Part shown: positions 1 through 10,714 of the stretch, in pieces
Layout: the number at the start of each line of letters is the position of its first letter
Numbering within the stretch: the stretch's first letter is position 1
Origin: Stomorhina lunata
Taxonomy: Eukaryota > Arthropoda > Insecta > Diptera > Rhiniidae
Direction: 5' to 3'
DNA: 64,000 nucleotides
Assembly (NCBI GenBank): GCA_933228675.1
Contig: OW121740.1
Span: 130,355,799 to 130,419,798, forward strand
Made by a program: the position numbers and the translations under genes
The notes under the pieces: generated by a model
Databases searched by the model: none
What the model was told of the DNA's origin: nothing
The model's input: only the letters and a program-made list of their open reading frames with translations

Positions 1-59
1 TTTCAAAATTAATAATTTGAAAGTTAAATGAACTCAAGCCTGATTAAACCTAATTTTTC
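1..59 (+). repeat. 59-bp dispersed repeat, inverted partner at 62628-62686
   Basis: The first 59 bases of the window reappear as an exact reverse complement at 62628-62686, where array N abuts them. The repeat reads as AT-rich non-coding DNA and may continue left of the window. It could be part of a larger transposable element or a segmental inverted duplication; I do not recognise the family. Confidence 0.9.
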
Positions 60-121
60 AATCAATTCTAAAGTTCGAATAATTAATTCCCAAATAATAA
101 ATTTTGTTTAAAAAAGTTAAA

Positions 122-125
<4 letters not shown>

Positions 126-172
<47 letters not shown>
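126..172. repeat. (TA)n microsatellite
   Basis: An uninterrupted run of TA dinucleotides of about 45 bases follows an A-rich stretch. It is a simple sequence with no sign of function. Confidence 0.95.
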
Positions 173-173
<1 letters not shown>

Positions 174-344
174 CCCGACAACATTTCAATTGTAACAAGG
201 GGCACTTCTCTCAGACAATGAACTGCATCCGATTCTATTTTAGACTAATTGAAAGGGACCTACGTTTTATCGCCGACTTCGAACGGCTAATGCATTAGTT
301 AGAGAAGTTTTACATAGCCTAATACTCAATAACCAGTGGCTAGT

Positions 345-460
345 TGAGTTATGAGGTGAACCGGCGCTTTTTAAAAATTTATTTTTTCAAGCGAGTCTGG
401 TCGGAGATCGAACTTGGGACCTCTGGTGTGCTAGGGGTGACTATCCTGCTGATACTAATA
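345..460 (-). mobile_element. Possible tRNA-derived SINE fragment
   Basis: Read on the minus strand, this stretch contains CTAGCACACCAGAGGTCCC followed by AAGTTCGATCTCC. That resembles the anticodon-arm to T-arm part of a tRNA, including a Pol III B-box-like AGTTCGATCTC at 404-414, and it then runs into an A/T-rich tail. The A-box side is unclear and no full cloverleaf can be drawn. It is more likely a SINE relic than a tRNA gene; an unrelated repeat with chance similarity remains possible. Confidence 0.4.
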
Positions 461-495
461 CTGAATAGTATTGATTAATGTGGAATATCCATTTT

Positions 496-1242
496 TATAC
501 CCTTCACCACCTTAGGTGGAAAGGGTATTATAAGTTTGTGCTGATGTTTGTAACGCATAGAAATATTTGTCTTAGACCCATCTTTTAGTATACCAATAGA
601 CTTAGAATCACTTTCTGAGTCGATTTAGCGATGTCCGTCCGTCCGTCTGGCTGGACCCCCATGTAAACCTTGTAATCAAACTACAGGTCGCAATTCTAAA
701 GATAATTTGATGAAATTTGGCACAGATCATTTTTTTGATAATGGGACCATGGCTATTGAAATTGGTCAAAATCGGTCCATTATTTATGGTACCTCCCATA
801 GGTCCCACTTCCTTGAATTGCTATATTGGCCACAAATATCAATATTTTTTCATGAAATTTAAAAAAAATACTGCTTATGTAAACTTAAATCACTGTACCA
901 AATTTTGTTGAAATCGGTCCACATTTGATCATAGCTCCCATACAAACTCTTCTTTAAAAACGCACTAAATGAGGCAAAAATCACTAAAACGCTCGTAAAT
1001 CTAAAGATAATGAAAATCAATTTGCCAAATTTCGAGATAATCGGTCCACATTTGACCCTAGCTCTTATATAAGTCCAAATGACGGAAACAGGTTGAATAT
1101 ATAAGTTTTGAGAAAATGTTTGTATGATGGCAAATTTAACAAATATTTGTCTTTACACAGGAAAAATAACACCTTTGACCTTAGTGGTGAAGGGTATTGT
1201 ATGGTCGGCTTGACCGACTATAACGCTTTCTTACTTGTTTTT
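496..1242 (+). mobile_element. DINE-1/INE-1-like helentron-type element, copy 1
   Basis: A non-autonomous element of about 750 bp. It starts with TATACCCTTCACCACC, and the reverse-complementary GGTGGAAAGGGTAT follows at once, giving the 5' subterminal hairpin. A GTCC-GTCC-GTC tract lies near 634-646. The end reads TGACCGACTATAACGC then TTTCTTACTTGTTTT. The TATACCC start, GTCY tract and CTTGTTTT end are hallmarks of Drosophila DINE-1/INE-1 (helentron-associated, rolling-circle group), so the family is assigned by structure. Copy 2 at 2561-3337 is very similar and inverted. Short reading frames inside it occur on both strands and are not genes. Confidence 0.8.
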
Positions 1243-1305
1243 TCAAATTTTTAGTTTTTGTCCGATTAAAATAGAATTAACCCTCCACATGATACATTTT
1301 ATTTC

Positions 1306-1613
1306 TTTATAGAAAATTTTTCATTACAGAAAAATTTATATAGAAAGTTTTTCGTTAAAGAAAAATTTATATAGAAAGTTTTTCGTTAAAGAAAAATTTA
1401 TATTAAATTTTTCGATTAAGAAAATAATAAGAAAATAATAGAAAATTTTTCGTTAAAGAAACATTTTTACAAAAAAATTGTTCATTAATAAAATTTTATA
1501 GAAAATTATTCGTTAAAGTCAAAATTTTAATAAAAATTTTTCGTTAAAAAAATGTTTAAAGAAAATTTTTCGTTAAAGAAACATTTTTATAAACATTTTT
1601 TGTTGTTAAAGAA
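1306..1613 (-). repeat. Tandem array A, part 1 (about 32-bp monomer)
   Basis: Degenerate monomers alternate TATAGAAAATTTTTCG with TTAAAGAAAAATTTTTA. This is the reverse-complement orientation of the array B monomer. It starts about 60 bp beyond the 3' end of DINE-like copy 1. Confidence 0.85.
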
Positions 1614-1802
1614 TCAATAATCTGAGCTTCTACTCATGATTTACAAACATAATTCTTAATGATTGTGTTTGTAAAATAGGTAACAATGCGAGGTTTTTGA
1701 TCTGTCTAAAAGTAGGGATACTCCTCCTGAAGTGATGGCCTAATCAATAAATTGTCTATTACTTGAATAAAAAATTGTAATAGATATGGATCCAATTTAT
1801 TT
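1614..1802. other. Short non-repetitive spacer inside array A
   Basis: An AT-rich single-copy-looking stretch (for example GATACTCCTCCTGAAGTG near 1718-1735) splits array A. I see no gene or element end in it. Confidence 0.7.
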
Positions 1803-2520
1803 TTTAAAAAAATTTTTGTTAAAGAAAAATTTTTATGAAAAGTTTTCGTTAAAGAACAATTTTCATAGAAACGTTTTTGTTAAAGAAAAATTTTTATAGA
1901 ACATTTTTCGTTAAAGAAAAATGTTTATACAAAATTTTTCGTTAAAGAAAAATTGCTATAGAAAATTTTTCGTTGAAGACAAATTTTTATAGAAAATTTT
2001 TCGTTGAAGACAAATTTTTATAGAAAATTTTTCGTTGAAGACAAATTTTTATAGAAAATTTTTTAAATTTTAAAGAATAATTTTTGTAAAAAATTTTTTG
2101 TTAAATAAAAGTTTTTTGGAAAATTTTTCGTTTAATAAATTTTTTTTAATTTTTCGTTAAAGAATAATTTTTATAGAAAATTTTTCGTTAAAGAATAATT
2201 TTTATAGAAAATTTTTCGTTAAAGAAAAATTTTTATAGAAAATTTTTCGTTAAAGAATAATTTTTATAGAAAATTTTTCGTTAAAGAAAAATTTTTATAG
2301 AAAATTTTTCTTTAAAGAAAAATTGTGAAAAATTATTATAGAAAATTTTTCGTTAAAGAAAAAATTTTATACAAAATTTTTCGTTAAAGAAAATTTTTTA
2401 CATTTTAACAGAAAATTTTTCGTTAAAGAAAAATTTTTATAGAAAATTTTTCGTTATAGAACAATTTTTATAGAAAATATTTCGTTAAAGAAAAAATTTT
2501 TATAGGAAATTTTTTGTTAC
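1803..2520 (-). repeat. Tandem array A, part 2 (about 32-bp monomer)
   Basis: About 22 monomers of the TATAGAAAATTTTTCG / TTAAAGAAAAATTTTTA type. It is more regular from 2150 to 2480 than at the edges. It ends about 40 bp before the 3' end of the inverted DINE-like copy 2, so the array lies between two converging element 3' ends. Confidence 0.9.
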
Positions 2521-2560
2521 ATAAATCTTTCTCAAGATTCAGTTGCCCATCACAAAAAAA

Positions 2561-3337
2561 AAACAAGTAAGAAAGCGCTATAGTCGGTCAAGCCGACCAT
2601 ACGATATCCTTCAACACTAAGGTCAAAGGTGTTATTTTTCCTGTATAAAGACAAATATTTGCTAAATTTTGCCATCATACAAACATTTTCTAAAAACGTA
2701 TATATTCAACCTGTTTCCGTCATTTGGACTTATATGAGAGCTAGGGCCAAATGTGGACAGATTATCTCGAAATTTGGCAAATTGATTACAGTTGTTACAA
2801 AAATTATGTATGCAAAAAATAAACTTAAAATTTTCATTATCTTTGGATTTACGAGCGTTTTAGTGATTTTTTGTCTCATTTAGTGCGTTTTTGAAGAAGA
2901 GTTTGTATGGGAGCTATGGTCAAATGTGGACCGATTTCAACGAAATTTGGTACAGTGATTTAAGTTTTAAATTTCATGAAAAAATATTGATATTTGTGGC
3001 CAATATAGCAATTCCAGGAAGTGGGACCTATGGGAGGTACCATAAATAATGGACCGATTTTGACCAATTTCAATAGCCATGGTCCCATTATCAAAAAAAT
3101 TATCTGTGCCAAATTCCATCAAACAATCTTTAGAATTGCGACCTGTAGTTTGATTACAAGGTTTACATGGGGGTCCAGCCAGACGGACGGACGGACGGAC
3201 ATCGCTAAATCGACTCAGAAAGTGATTCTAAGCCTATTGGTATACTAAAAGATGGGTCTAAGACAAATATTTCTATGCGTTACAAACATCAGCACAAACT
3301 TATAATACCCTTTCCACCTATGGTGGTGAAGGGTATA
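2561..3337 (-). mobile_element. DINE-1/INE-1-like helentron-type element, copy 2
   Basis: This is the inverted counterpart of copy 1. It begins AAACAAGTAAGAAAGCGC (the reverse complement of the 3' end), carries the GGAC-GGAC-GGAC-GGAC tract at 3185-3200, and ends with the hairpin CCACC...GGTGG and GGGTATA. It is near-identical to copy 1 over most of its length, so the pair could fold into a long stem with array A as the loop. Confidence 0.8.
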
Positions 3338-3914
3338 AAAACTACTACTACCCCTTTCCTTTGGCCATTACATTATTAAACATTATTTACACAATCTCTA
3401 CCATAATTTAATCATAAATGATAATTCATTCATATTTCCAAGATTAAGTAATAGCAGGAGTTAATGAAGCGGGATGGATGGATGCTGATGATGTTAATGT
3501 AGACTATAAATACACTCGGCGACAGTCATAATTTTTTAACGACAAAATTCATTTTATTGACAAACCATTAAGTAAAAGTTTATCCTTTGAAAACTTAATA
3601 TTTTTAAATGTCAAACTAATAATCGTAAGCATGAAAGAAAAACTTTTATAATATTTTAATACATTTTTAATGGCTTGTAAAATAGCGGAATATTGTTAGT
3701 AAAAGGAAAAGGATCAAAGGACAAAGAGTTTAAAAGTTCAGGGGTGGGGGAGGGGAGGTTTAGTTTGAAAGACATTGATGTATGAGTATTAATATTGCGA
3801 AGCGCAATACTAAAAGCTGTAACTTTTAGTATTCGTTTAAACTACAATTTATCCATATTTAACCAAATTAGCGCTAAAATCAGTAGGACTAATAACTTAA
3901 GTATTAAAAAAATT
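3338..3914. other. Non-coding spacer
   Basis: AT-rich sequence with a small GGAT-GGAT-GGAT run near 3471-3483 and a G-rich patch near 3741-3757. No reading frame, RNA gene or element terminus is visible. Confidence 0.6.
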
Positions 3915-6900
3915 CTTGAAATTTAATTTTTCTAAAAAAAAAAAACTTTTCTGTAATAAAAAATTTTCTAAAAGAATTTTTCTAAAAATTTTTTTAAATT
4001 TTTACAATTTTTCTTTAACGAATAATTTTCTATAAAAATCTTTTTTTTAATGAAAAATTTTCTATAAAAATTTTTCTTTACCAACAAAATTTTCCATCGA
4101 AATTTTTTTACAAAAATTTTTTTTCTCTAACGAAAAACTTATTTTTTATAACGAAAATATTTCTTTAACGAAAAATTTTCTATAGACATTTTTTCTTTAA
4201 CAAAAAAATTTTCTATAGAAATTTTTTCTTTAACGAAAAATTTTCTATAGAAATTTTTTCTTTAACGAAAAATTTTCAATAGAAATTTTTTCTTTAACGA
4301 AAAATTTTCTATAGAAATTTTTTCTTTAACGAAAAATTTTCTATAGAAATTTTTTCTATAACGAAAAATTTTCTATAGAAATTTTTTCTTTAACGAAAAA
4401 TTTTCTATAGAAATTTTTTCATTAACGAAAAATTTTCTATAGAAATTTTTTCTTTAACGAAAAATTTTCTATAGAAATTTTTTCTTTAACGAAAAATTTT
4501 CTATAGAAATTTTTCTTTAACGAAAAATTTTCTATAGAAATTTTTTCTTTAACGAAAAATTTTCTATAGAAATTTTTTCTTTAACGAAAAATTTTCTATA
4601 GAAATTTTTTCTTTAACGAAAAATTTTCTATAGAAATTTTTTCTTTAACGAAAAATTTTCTATAGAAATTTTTTCTTTAACGAAAAATTTTCTATAGAAA
4701 TTTTTTCTTTAACGAAAAATTTTCTATAGAAATTTTTTCTTTAACGAAAAATTTTCTATAGAAATTTTTTCTTTAACGAAAAATTTTCTATAGAAATTTT
4801 TTCTTTAACGAAAAATTTTCTATAGAAATTTTTTCTTCAACGAAAAATTTTCTATAGAAATTTTTTCTTTAACGAAAAATTTTCTATAGAAATTTTTTCT
4901 TTAACGAAAAATTTTCTACAGAAATTTTTTCTTTAACTAAAAATTTTCTATAGAAATTTTTTCTTTAACGAAAAATTTTTTATAGAAATTTTTTCTTTAA
5001 CGAAAAATTTTCTATAGAAATTTTTTCTTTAACGAAAAATTTTCTATAGAAATTTTTTCTTTAACGAAAAATTTTCTATAGAAATTTTTTCTTTAACGAA
5101 AAATTTTCTATAGAAATTTTTTCTTTAACGAAAAATTTTCTATAGAAATTTTTTCTTTAACGAAAAATTTTCTATAGAAATTTTTTCTTTAACGAAAAAT
5201 TTTCTATAGAAATTTTTTCTTTAACGAAAAATTTTCTATAGAAATTTTTTCTTTAACGAAAAATTTTCTATAGAAATTTTTTCTTTAACGAAAAATTTTC
5301 TATAGAAATTTTTTCTTTAACGAAAAATTTTCTATAGAAATTTTTTCTTTAACGAAAAATTTTCTATAGAAATTTTTTCTTTAACGAAAAATTTTCTATA
5401 GAAATTTTTTCTTTAACGAAAAATTTTCTATAGAAATTTTTTCTTTAACGAAAAATTTTCTATAGAAATTTTTTCTTTAACGAAAAATTTTCTATAGAAA
5501 TTTTTTCTTTAACGAAAAATTTTCTATAGAAATTTTTTCTTTAACGAAAAATTTTCTATAGAAATTTTTTCTTTAACGAAAAATTTTCTGTAGAAATTTT
5601 TTCTTTAACGAAAAATTTTCTATAGACATTTTTTCTTTAACAAAAAAAATTTCTATAGAAATTTTTTCTTTAACGAAAAATTTTCTGTAGAAATTTTTTC
5701 TTTAACGAAAAATTTTCAATAGAATTTTTTTATTTAACGAAAAATTTTCTATAGAAATTTTTTCTTTAACGAAAAATTTTCTATAGAAATTTTTTCTTTA
5801 ACGAAAAATTTTCTATAGAAATTTTTTCTTTAACGAAAAATTTTCTATAGAAATTTTTTCTTTAACGAGAAATTTTCTATAGAAATTTTTTCTTTAACGA
5901 AAAATTTTCTATAGAAATTTTTTCTTTAACGAAAAATTTTCTATAGAAATTTTTTCTTTAACGAAAAATTTTCTATAGAAATTTTTTCTTTAACGAAAAA
6001 TTTTCTATAGAAATTTTTTCTTTAACGAAAAATTTTCTATAGAAATTTTTTCTTTAACGAAAAATTTTCTATAGAAATTTTTTCTTTAACGAAAAATTTT
6101 CTATAGAAATTTTTTCTTTAACGAAAAATTTTCTATAGAAATTTTTTCTTCAACGAAAAATTTTCTATAGAAATTTTTTCTTTAACGAAAAATTTTCTAT
6201 AGAAATTTTTTCTTTAACGAAAAATTTTCTATAGAAATTTTTTCTTTAACGAAAAATTTTCTATAGAAATTTTTTCTTTAACGAAAAATTTTCTATAGAA
6301 ATTTTTTCTTTAACGAAAAATTTTCTATAGAAATTTTTTCTTTAACGAAAAATTTTCTATAGAAATTTTTTCTTTAACGAAAAATTTTCTATAGAAATTT
6401 TTTCTTTAACGAAAAATTTTCTATAGAAATTTTTTCTTTAACGAAAAATTTTCTATAGAAATTTTTTCTTTAACGAAAAATTTTCTATAGAAATTTTTTC
6501 TTTAACGAAAAATTTTCTATAGAAATTTTTTCTTTAACGAAAAATTTTCTATAGAAATTTTTTCTTTAACGAAAAATTTTCTATAGAAATTTTTTCTTTA
6601 ACGAAAAATTTTCTATAGAAATTTTTTCTTTAACGAAAAATTTTCTAGAGAATTTTTTTCTTTAACGAAAAATTTTCTATAGAAATTTTTTCTTTAACGA
6701 AAAATTTTCTATAGAAATTTTTTCTTTAACGAAAAATTTTCTATAGAAATTTTTTCTTTAACGAAAAATTTTCTATAGGAATTTTTTCTTTAACGAAACA
6801 TTTTCTATAGAAAGTTTTTCTTTAACGAAAAATTTTCTATAGAAATTTTTTATTTAACGAAAAATTTTCTATAGAAATTTTTTCTTTAACGAAAAATTTT

Positions 6901-7640
6901 CTATAGATTTTCGTGAAACTAAAAATTTTCTATCTAAATTTTTTCTATAACGAAAAATTTTTTTTTATAACAAAACTATTTTTTTCTATAGAAATTTTTC
7001 CTTAAACGAAAAATTTTCCAGAGAAATTTTTTCTATAGAAAATTTTTCTATAGCGAAAAATTTTCTATCAAAATTTATTCTTTAACAAAAATTTCCTATA
7101 GAAATTTTTCTTAAACGATAATATTTTTATAAATTTTTTTGATTAATGAAAATTGTTTTTTATAAAATTTTTTAACGAAAATTTTTTATAAACATTTTTT
7201 TTTAACGAAAAAATGTCTATAAACATTTTTCTTTAACGAAAAATTTTCTATAAAAATTTTTCTTTAACGAAAGATTTTCTATAAAATTTTCCTTTAAAGA
7301 AAGGTTTTCTATACAAATTTTTCTTTAACAAAAAATTTTCTATAAACATTTTCTTTAACAAAAAATTGTCTAAAAAAATTTTCTTTTACGAAAAATCTTC
7401 TATAAACAATTTTTCCTTAACAAAAAATTTTCTTTAATCATTTTTCTTTAACAAAAAAATTTTCTATAAAAATTTTTCTTTGACGAAAAATTTTCTATAA
7501 AAATTTTTTTTAACAAAAAATTTTTTTTAACAAAAATTTTTTTTAACAAAAAAATTTTTTTTTAAGTTTTTCTGTAATTAAAAATTAAAACACAAATTTT
7601 TTCTATAAGGAAAAATTTTTTATATCAATTGTTTATTTGC
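3915..7640 (+). repeat. Tandem array B, 32-bp satellite, highly homogeneous core
   Basis: The core, about 4160-6910, holds roughly 85 nearly identical 32-bp monomers. Each has a near-palindrome, AAAATTTTCTATAGAAATTT, and the linker TTTAACG. The flanks at 3915-4160 and 6910-7640 are degenerate versions, as expected for a satellite homogenised from the centre. A marker set of variant monomers (GACATT, then CAAAAAAA, then CAATAGAA) occurs at 4181-4280 and again at 5621-5720, exactly 1440 bp (45 monomers) apart, which shows a past block duplication. The monomer is the reverse complement of the array A type. Confidence 0.97.
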
Positions 7641-9439
7641 TTATTTTTTTTTTGTGTGTCTATTGTTATTGATTTTTGTTGACAATCCTTTTCCTTGGAA
7701 TTCCTTTTTCCTGCATTTTATCCTGAAATTGGTTTTAATTTCCATTTATTTGTCAACCCACATTATATTTAAAATTAAAACGAAGTGCTTTTTTTAAATG
7801 TGTTTTTTTTTTCTAATAATTGAATTCATGATTAATTAAATCATTGCTATTACTTTGCTCTTATTTCTAATAAATAACCGCATAAGGAAAAAAGGACACT
7901 TATATATTAATGTAATTTCTGGTGTAAATATTATGAGGAAAATGTAAATGAAAAACATTTTCTTTTACAAAATTTGTATACATTTATCAATTAGTTTGTA
8001 TTTGATTAAAACTTATGGTCAGGTATTTAAAGGGGAAAAAGGTAATTTAATTCTTTTCACATTAAATGAGAATTTGCAAAGAACTTTGGAGCAAATATGA
8101 AAACACTAGTTTAATAATAAAAATTGCAGAAAATTTCTTTAATATATAATTGAATTAACTGGAAATTTCTTATAGCTTCATTCATGTTTCGATAATCTTC
8201 TTCATATATATTTTAATTAATTTTGTTTTTTATCCATGACTTACTCTTTTCCTGCTGACATCTGACATTCATCCTCGCCACGAATATCCTTATCATTAGT
8301 GTTTGATATGTCTTCATAAGTTTTCCACAAACACTCGGTCCCAATCACTTTTTTCTCTTTTTGTGTTAATCACAACTTTAATTGTTTTTTTTTTCTCACC
8401 TTTCCTGTTAATGTCCTTGGAAAAAGAGTTGATGCTTCGTGTGTGTGTGTGAGTGTGTTTCCCGGGTGATGACAGTAAGATTGTTGTTGTTGAAAAATAA
8501 AAATGTTTAATGTGTCATTTCATCGTATCCTGAACGAGAAGCGATTAATGTTGGTTGACAACAATAGTTTTTCCTTAAAGTGAAATGCAGTGAAAGAGTT
8601 AAATTAACAAAAAAAAAGAAGGTTTAAGTTGAAACTTAAATCGTTTAATGCCTGACTTGCCTCCCATTTGACGCGTTAAATTAAATGATTTTATTTTTGC
8701 TTGTAAGGATTTCTTAAGTGTTTTTTTTTATAATTTTGATTGCCAATTAAAGTCATTTGGGCTTGCTGTATTCATATCTGTTATAATTATAAGTAAATCA
8801 TAGCTATCTTTGAATCGATTAAAAACATACACATATCGCTCGTTAACTGCAACATCGTCATAATCCAAAATCTTCAATTTCTGTTTCAGTTTTTGCAATT
8901 GACAAAAGGCTTTTAATCGCTTTAGCGGTACTTAATTCTAAAATTGTATTGCTTTGTTTAGTCTTTAAAAAATTAATGTTGATTTTGTTTTATGAAAAAA
9001 ACTCTAAAAATTAAATTAATTGAAAATCAATTTGAGCTCACATGAACAAAAATTGAAAAAAAAAGTTTATTTTAGTTATGATAGAAAATGACAAATTAAA
9101 AATTCAATAGAAAAGAGTTTATAAATAAATTGGTACACATTAAAAATATTTTAAATCCGGTTTGATTGAAAATCTCTACGCACATAAACAGTAACACAGA
9201 GGGAAACTTTTAAGGGCCTGGTCTTTTAAGGCTTATAAACAGTTTTATTTATGTGTTTACTTTTCAAAAAGATTCAATATGCAAATAATTCGTTTTCTTA
9301 CTGGAATGAAAAACAAACAAAAAAATGCGTATCTGTATCAATTTATTTAAAGAAATCAAATATGGTTTCATATTGCAACACAGGGCTAGCAGTTTCACTT
9401 TTGTTCATTCGATTCGATTTGCCATTTACTGGTGTTAAT
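7641..9439. other. Non-coding AT-rich spacer
   Basis: No supported gene. It holds a (GT)n run near 8440-8453, scattered poly-T tracts and a GTTGTTGTTG run near 8481-8490. Its composition resembles intronic or intergenic fly DNA. Confidence 0.6.
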
Positions 9440-9790
9440 GGGCCTACTAATGCTTCTATTGGCTTGGGGATTCTTTTTAATTGCTATCTTGGCTATGTTA
9501 TAGTGTGTCTTAGAACATGGCCAATCCCGCTTCATTTACTTACTTTAATAGCCTATATTTACAACTTGTCTTTCCATCGAAATTTTGGACTTCTGCCTTT
9601 ATGAGTTCCTTAGGGAAGTTTTCTACCTTAAGCATTTTCGTCTATTCGCACGACACGTCCTAGCCAACGCATCCGCTGCTATTTATGCGTTGTACTAAGT
9701 CGATGCCAGCCTCGATATTCATTGTTGACACAGACTGACGGTGATACCATCAGTTTTGTTTTTGATTCTTTGACAACCAGACCCATTTTC
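9440..9790 (-). pseudogene. Relic of a non-LTR retrotransposon reverse transcriptase (C-terminal part)
   Basis: Read on the minus strand in shifting frames, three segments match the distal part of fly LINE-type reverse transcriptases. The first, about 9739-9790, reads MGLVVKESKTKLMVSP, like the G-L-x-I-N-x-x-K-T-K block after the polymerase active site. The second, about 9631-9726, reads NEYRGWHRL and then, past a stop, QRMRWLGRVVRIDENA, the conserved R-W-L-G-H-V-x-R block. The third, about 9540-9600, reads GRSPKFRWKDKL, the G-R-P-x-x-R-W-x-D block, and is followed by a degenerate tail (DWPCSKTHYNIAK). The segments are in the expected order but closer together than in an intact element, with stops and frameshifts. 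The catalytic YADD region is absent. Intact elements copy their RNA into DNA at a genomic nick; this copy cannot. The 117-codon plus-strand frame at 9251-9604 overlaps it antisense and is not a gene. Confidence 0.75.
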
Positions 9791-10039
9791 ATTTATTCTA
9801 TGGAAATTCCTTAATATATTTATATTTTTTAAAATTAACCAAATGTTTTATTCAATGTCAATCAAAAGTAGAGAATTTTCTAACAATGACAGTAAAATTT
9901 ACAAAATTTAAAACATAAAATTCAAAATCAAGTTTACAGAAATAATTAACAAGTTTATAAAATAATGTGGCTCACCGCAATTCCTTCTCTATGCTAGAAA
10001 AATCGGCAGTCACCTCCCTTTATGTAACCTACAAGGCAT
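9791..10039. other. Non-coding spacer
   Basis: AT-rich sequence between the retrotransposon relic and a MITE-like element. Nothing recognisable in it. Confidence 0.5.
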
Positions 10040-10503
10040 ATATCGTCATCTTAAAGACCAAAATAACCTATCTGCAAAAACTTAAAAATTGAGTTTTTTA
10101 TGGATTATTATTTCCTATATCATGACGTATATCTGTGCAAAATTTTGGACCTAGTGTAATTTAAACAATCATTAAGTGCATTCATTTGCTTAAACCAGTA
10201 AAAGGAACTCTAACTCTTATTATTTAATGTATCTAATATCTATATGTACAAACAATTTTGATTTATTCATACTAGTTAGTACTGCAGATAGGTTATTTGG
10301 TTTCAGTCCAAATATTCCAAGTAACCTAAGTGACATAACATAAGCTGTGTTTATAAAAACAAAATTTTTTCAACCGATATATATTTCTGGTTTCATTTTA
10401 ATCTAAATACATAATTTCCGTTTAAATAAATAAATGTTTTTTCCCTTTCCTGTAAACTTTTGAAAACTGTAGATAGGTTATTTCATCTTTTAGGTGACGA
10501 TAT
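10040..10503. mobile_element. MITE-like element with about 40-bp imperfect terminal inverted repeats
   Basis: The left end (ATATCGTCATCTTAAAG, then AAATAACCTATCTGCA) is an imperfect reverse complement of the right end (TGTAGATAGGTTATTT, then AGGTGACGATAT). A third copy of the inner motif, GCAGATAGGTTATTTGG, lies inside near 10284-10300. No coding capacity is present. The family is not recognised and target duplications are not clear. Confidence 0.65.
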
Positions 10504-10714
10504 GTAAAAGAGAAGAGCCGGCCTGATGCTACAAAATTTTTTTTTTTTTTTACAAACATTCATATTTGAGAGCTCAGATAGATTCTGTAAAAACGAGTAA
10601 TCCAGATGAGAAGCTCTAAGATTAACCAGGGCAGGACAAAGAACAAGGATGTAAGTGAACTCCCCAACGTAACGGCAACATCTACAGTAGTCATTGCTCG
10701 GAAGATCGAGTCTT
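10504..10714. other. Spacer carrying a short open frame of unknown meaning
   Basis: A frame opening at 10606 reads MRSSKINQGRTKNKDVSELP and then runs into foldback P. The pre-repeat part is less AT-rich than its surroundings and could be a trace of degraded coding DNA. I cannot match it to a family. Confidence 0.3.

Noticed and set aside
608..3248. Matching reading frames starting MGPMGGTINNGPILTNF at 608-808 (-) and 3021-3248 (+)
   Set aside because: Both lie inside the inverted DINE-1-like copies 1 and 2, and the similarity is just the DNA repeat. No such frame survives in copy 3 or 4.
3915..7640. CRISPR array, because of the regular 32-bp period
   Set aside because: There are no unique spacers; the whole period is repeated, and the host is eukaryotic.
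9251..9604. 117-codon plus-strand frame
   Set aside because: It overlaps the non-LTR reverse transcriptase relic in antisense, and the minus-strand reading has the conserved motifs.
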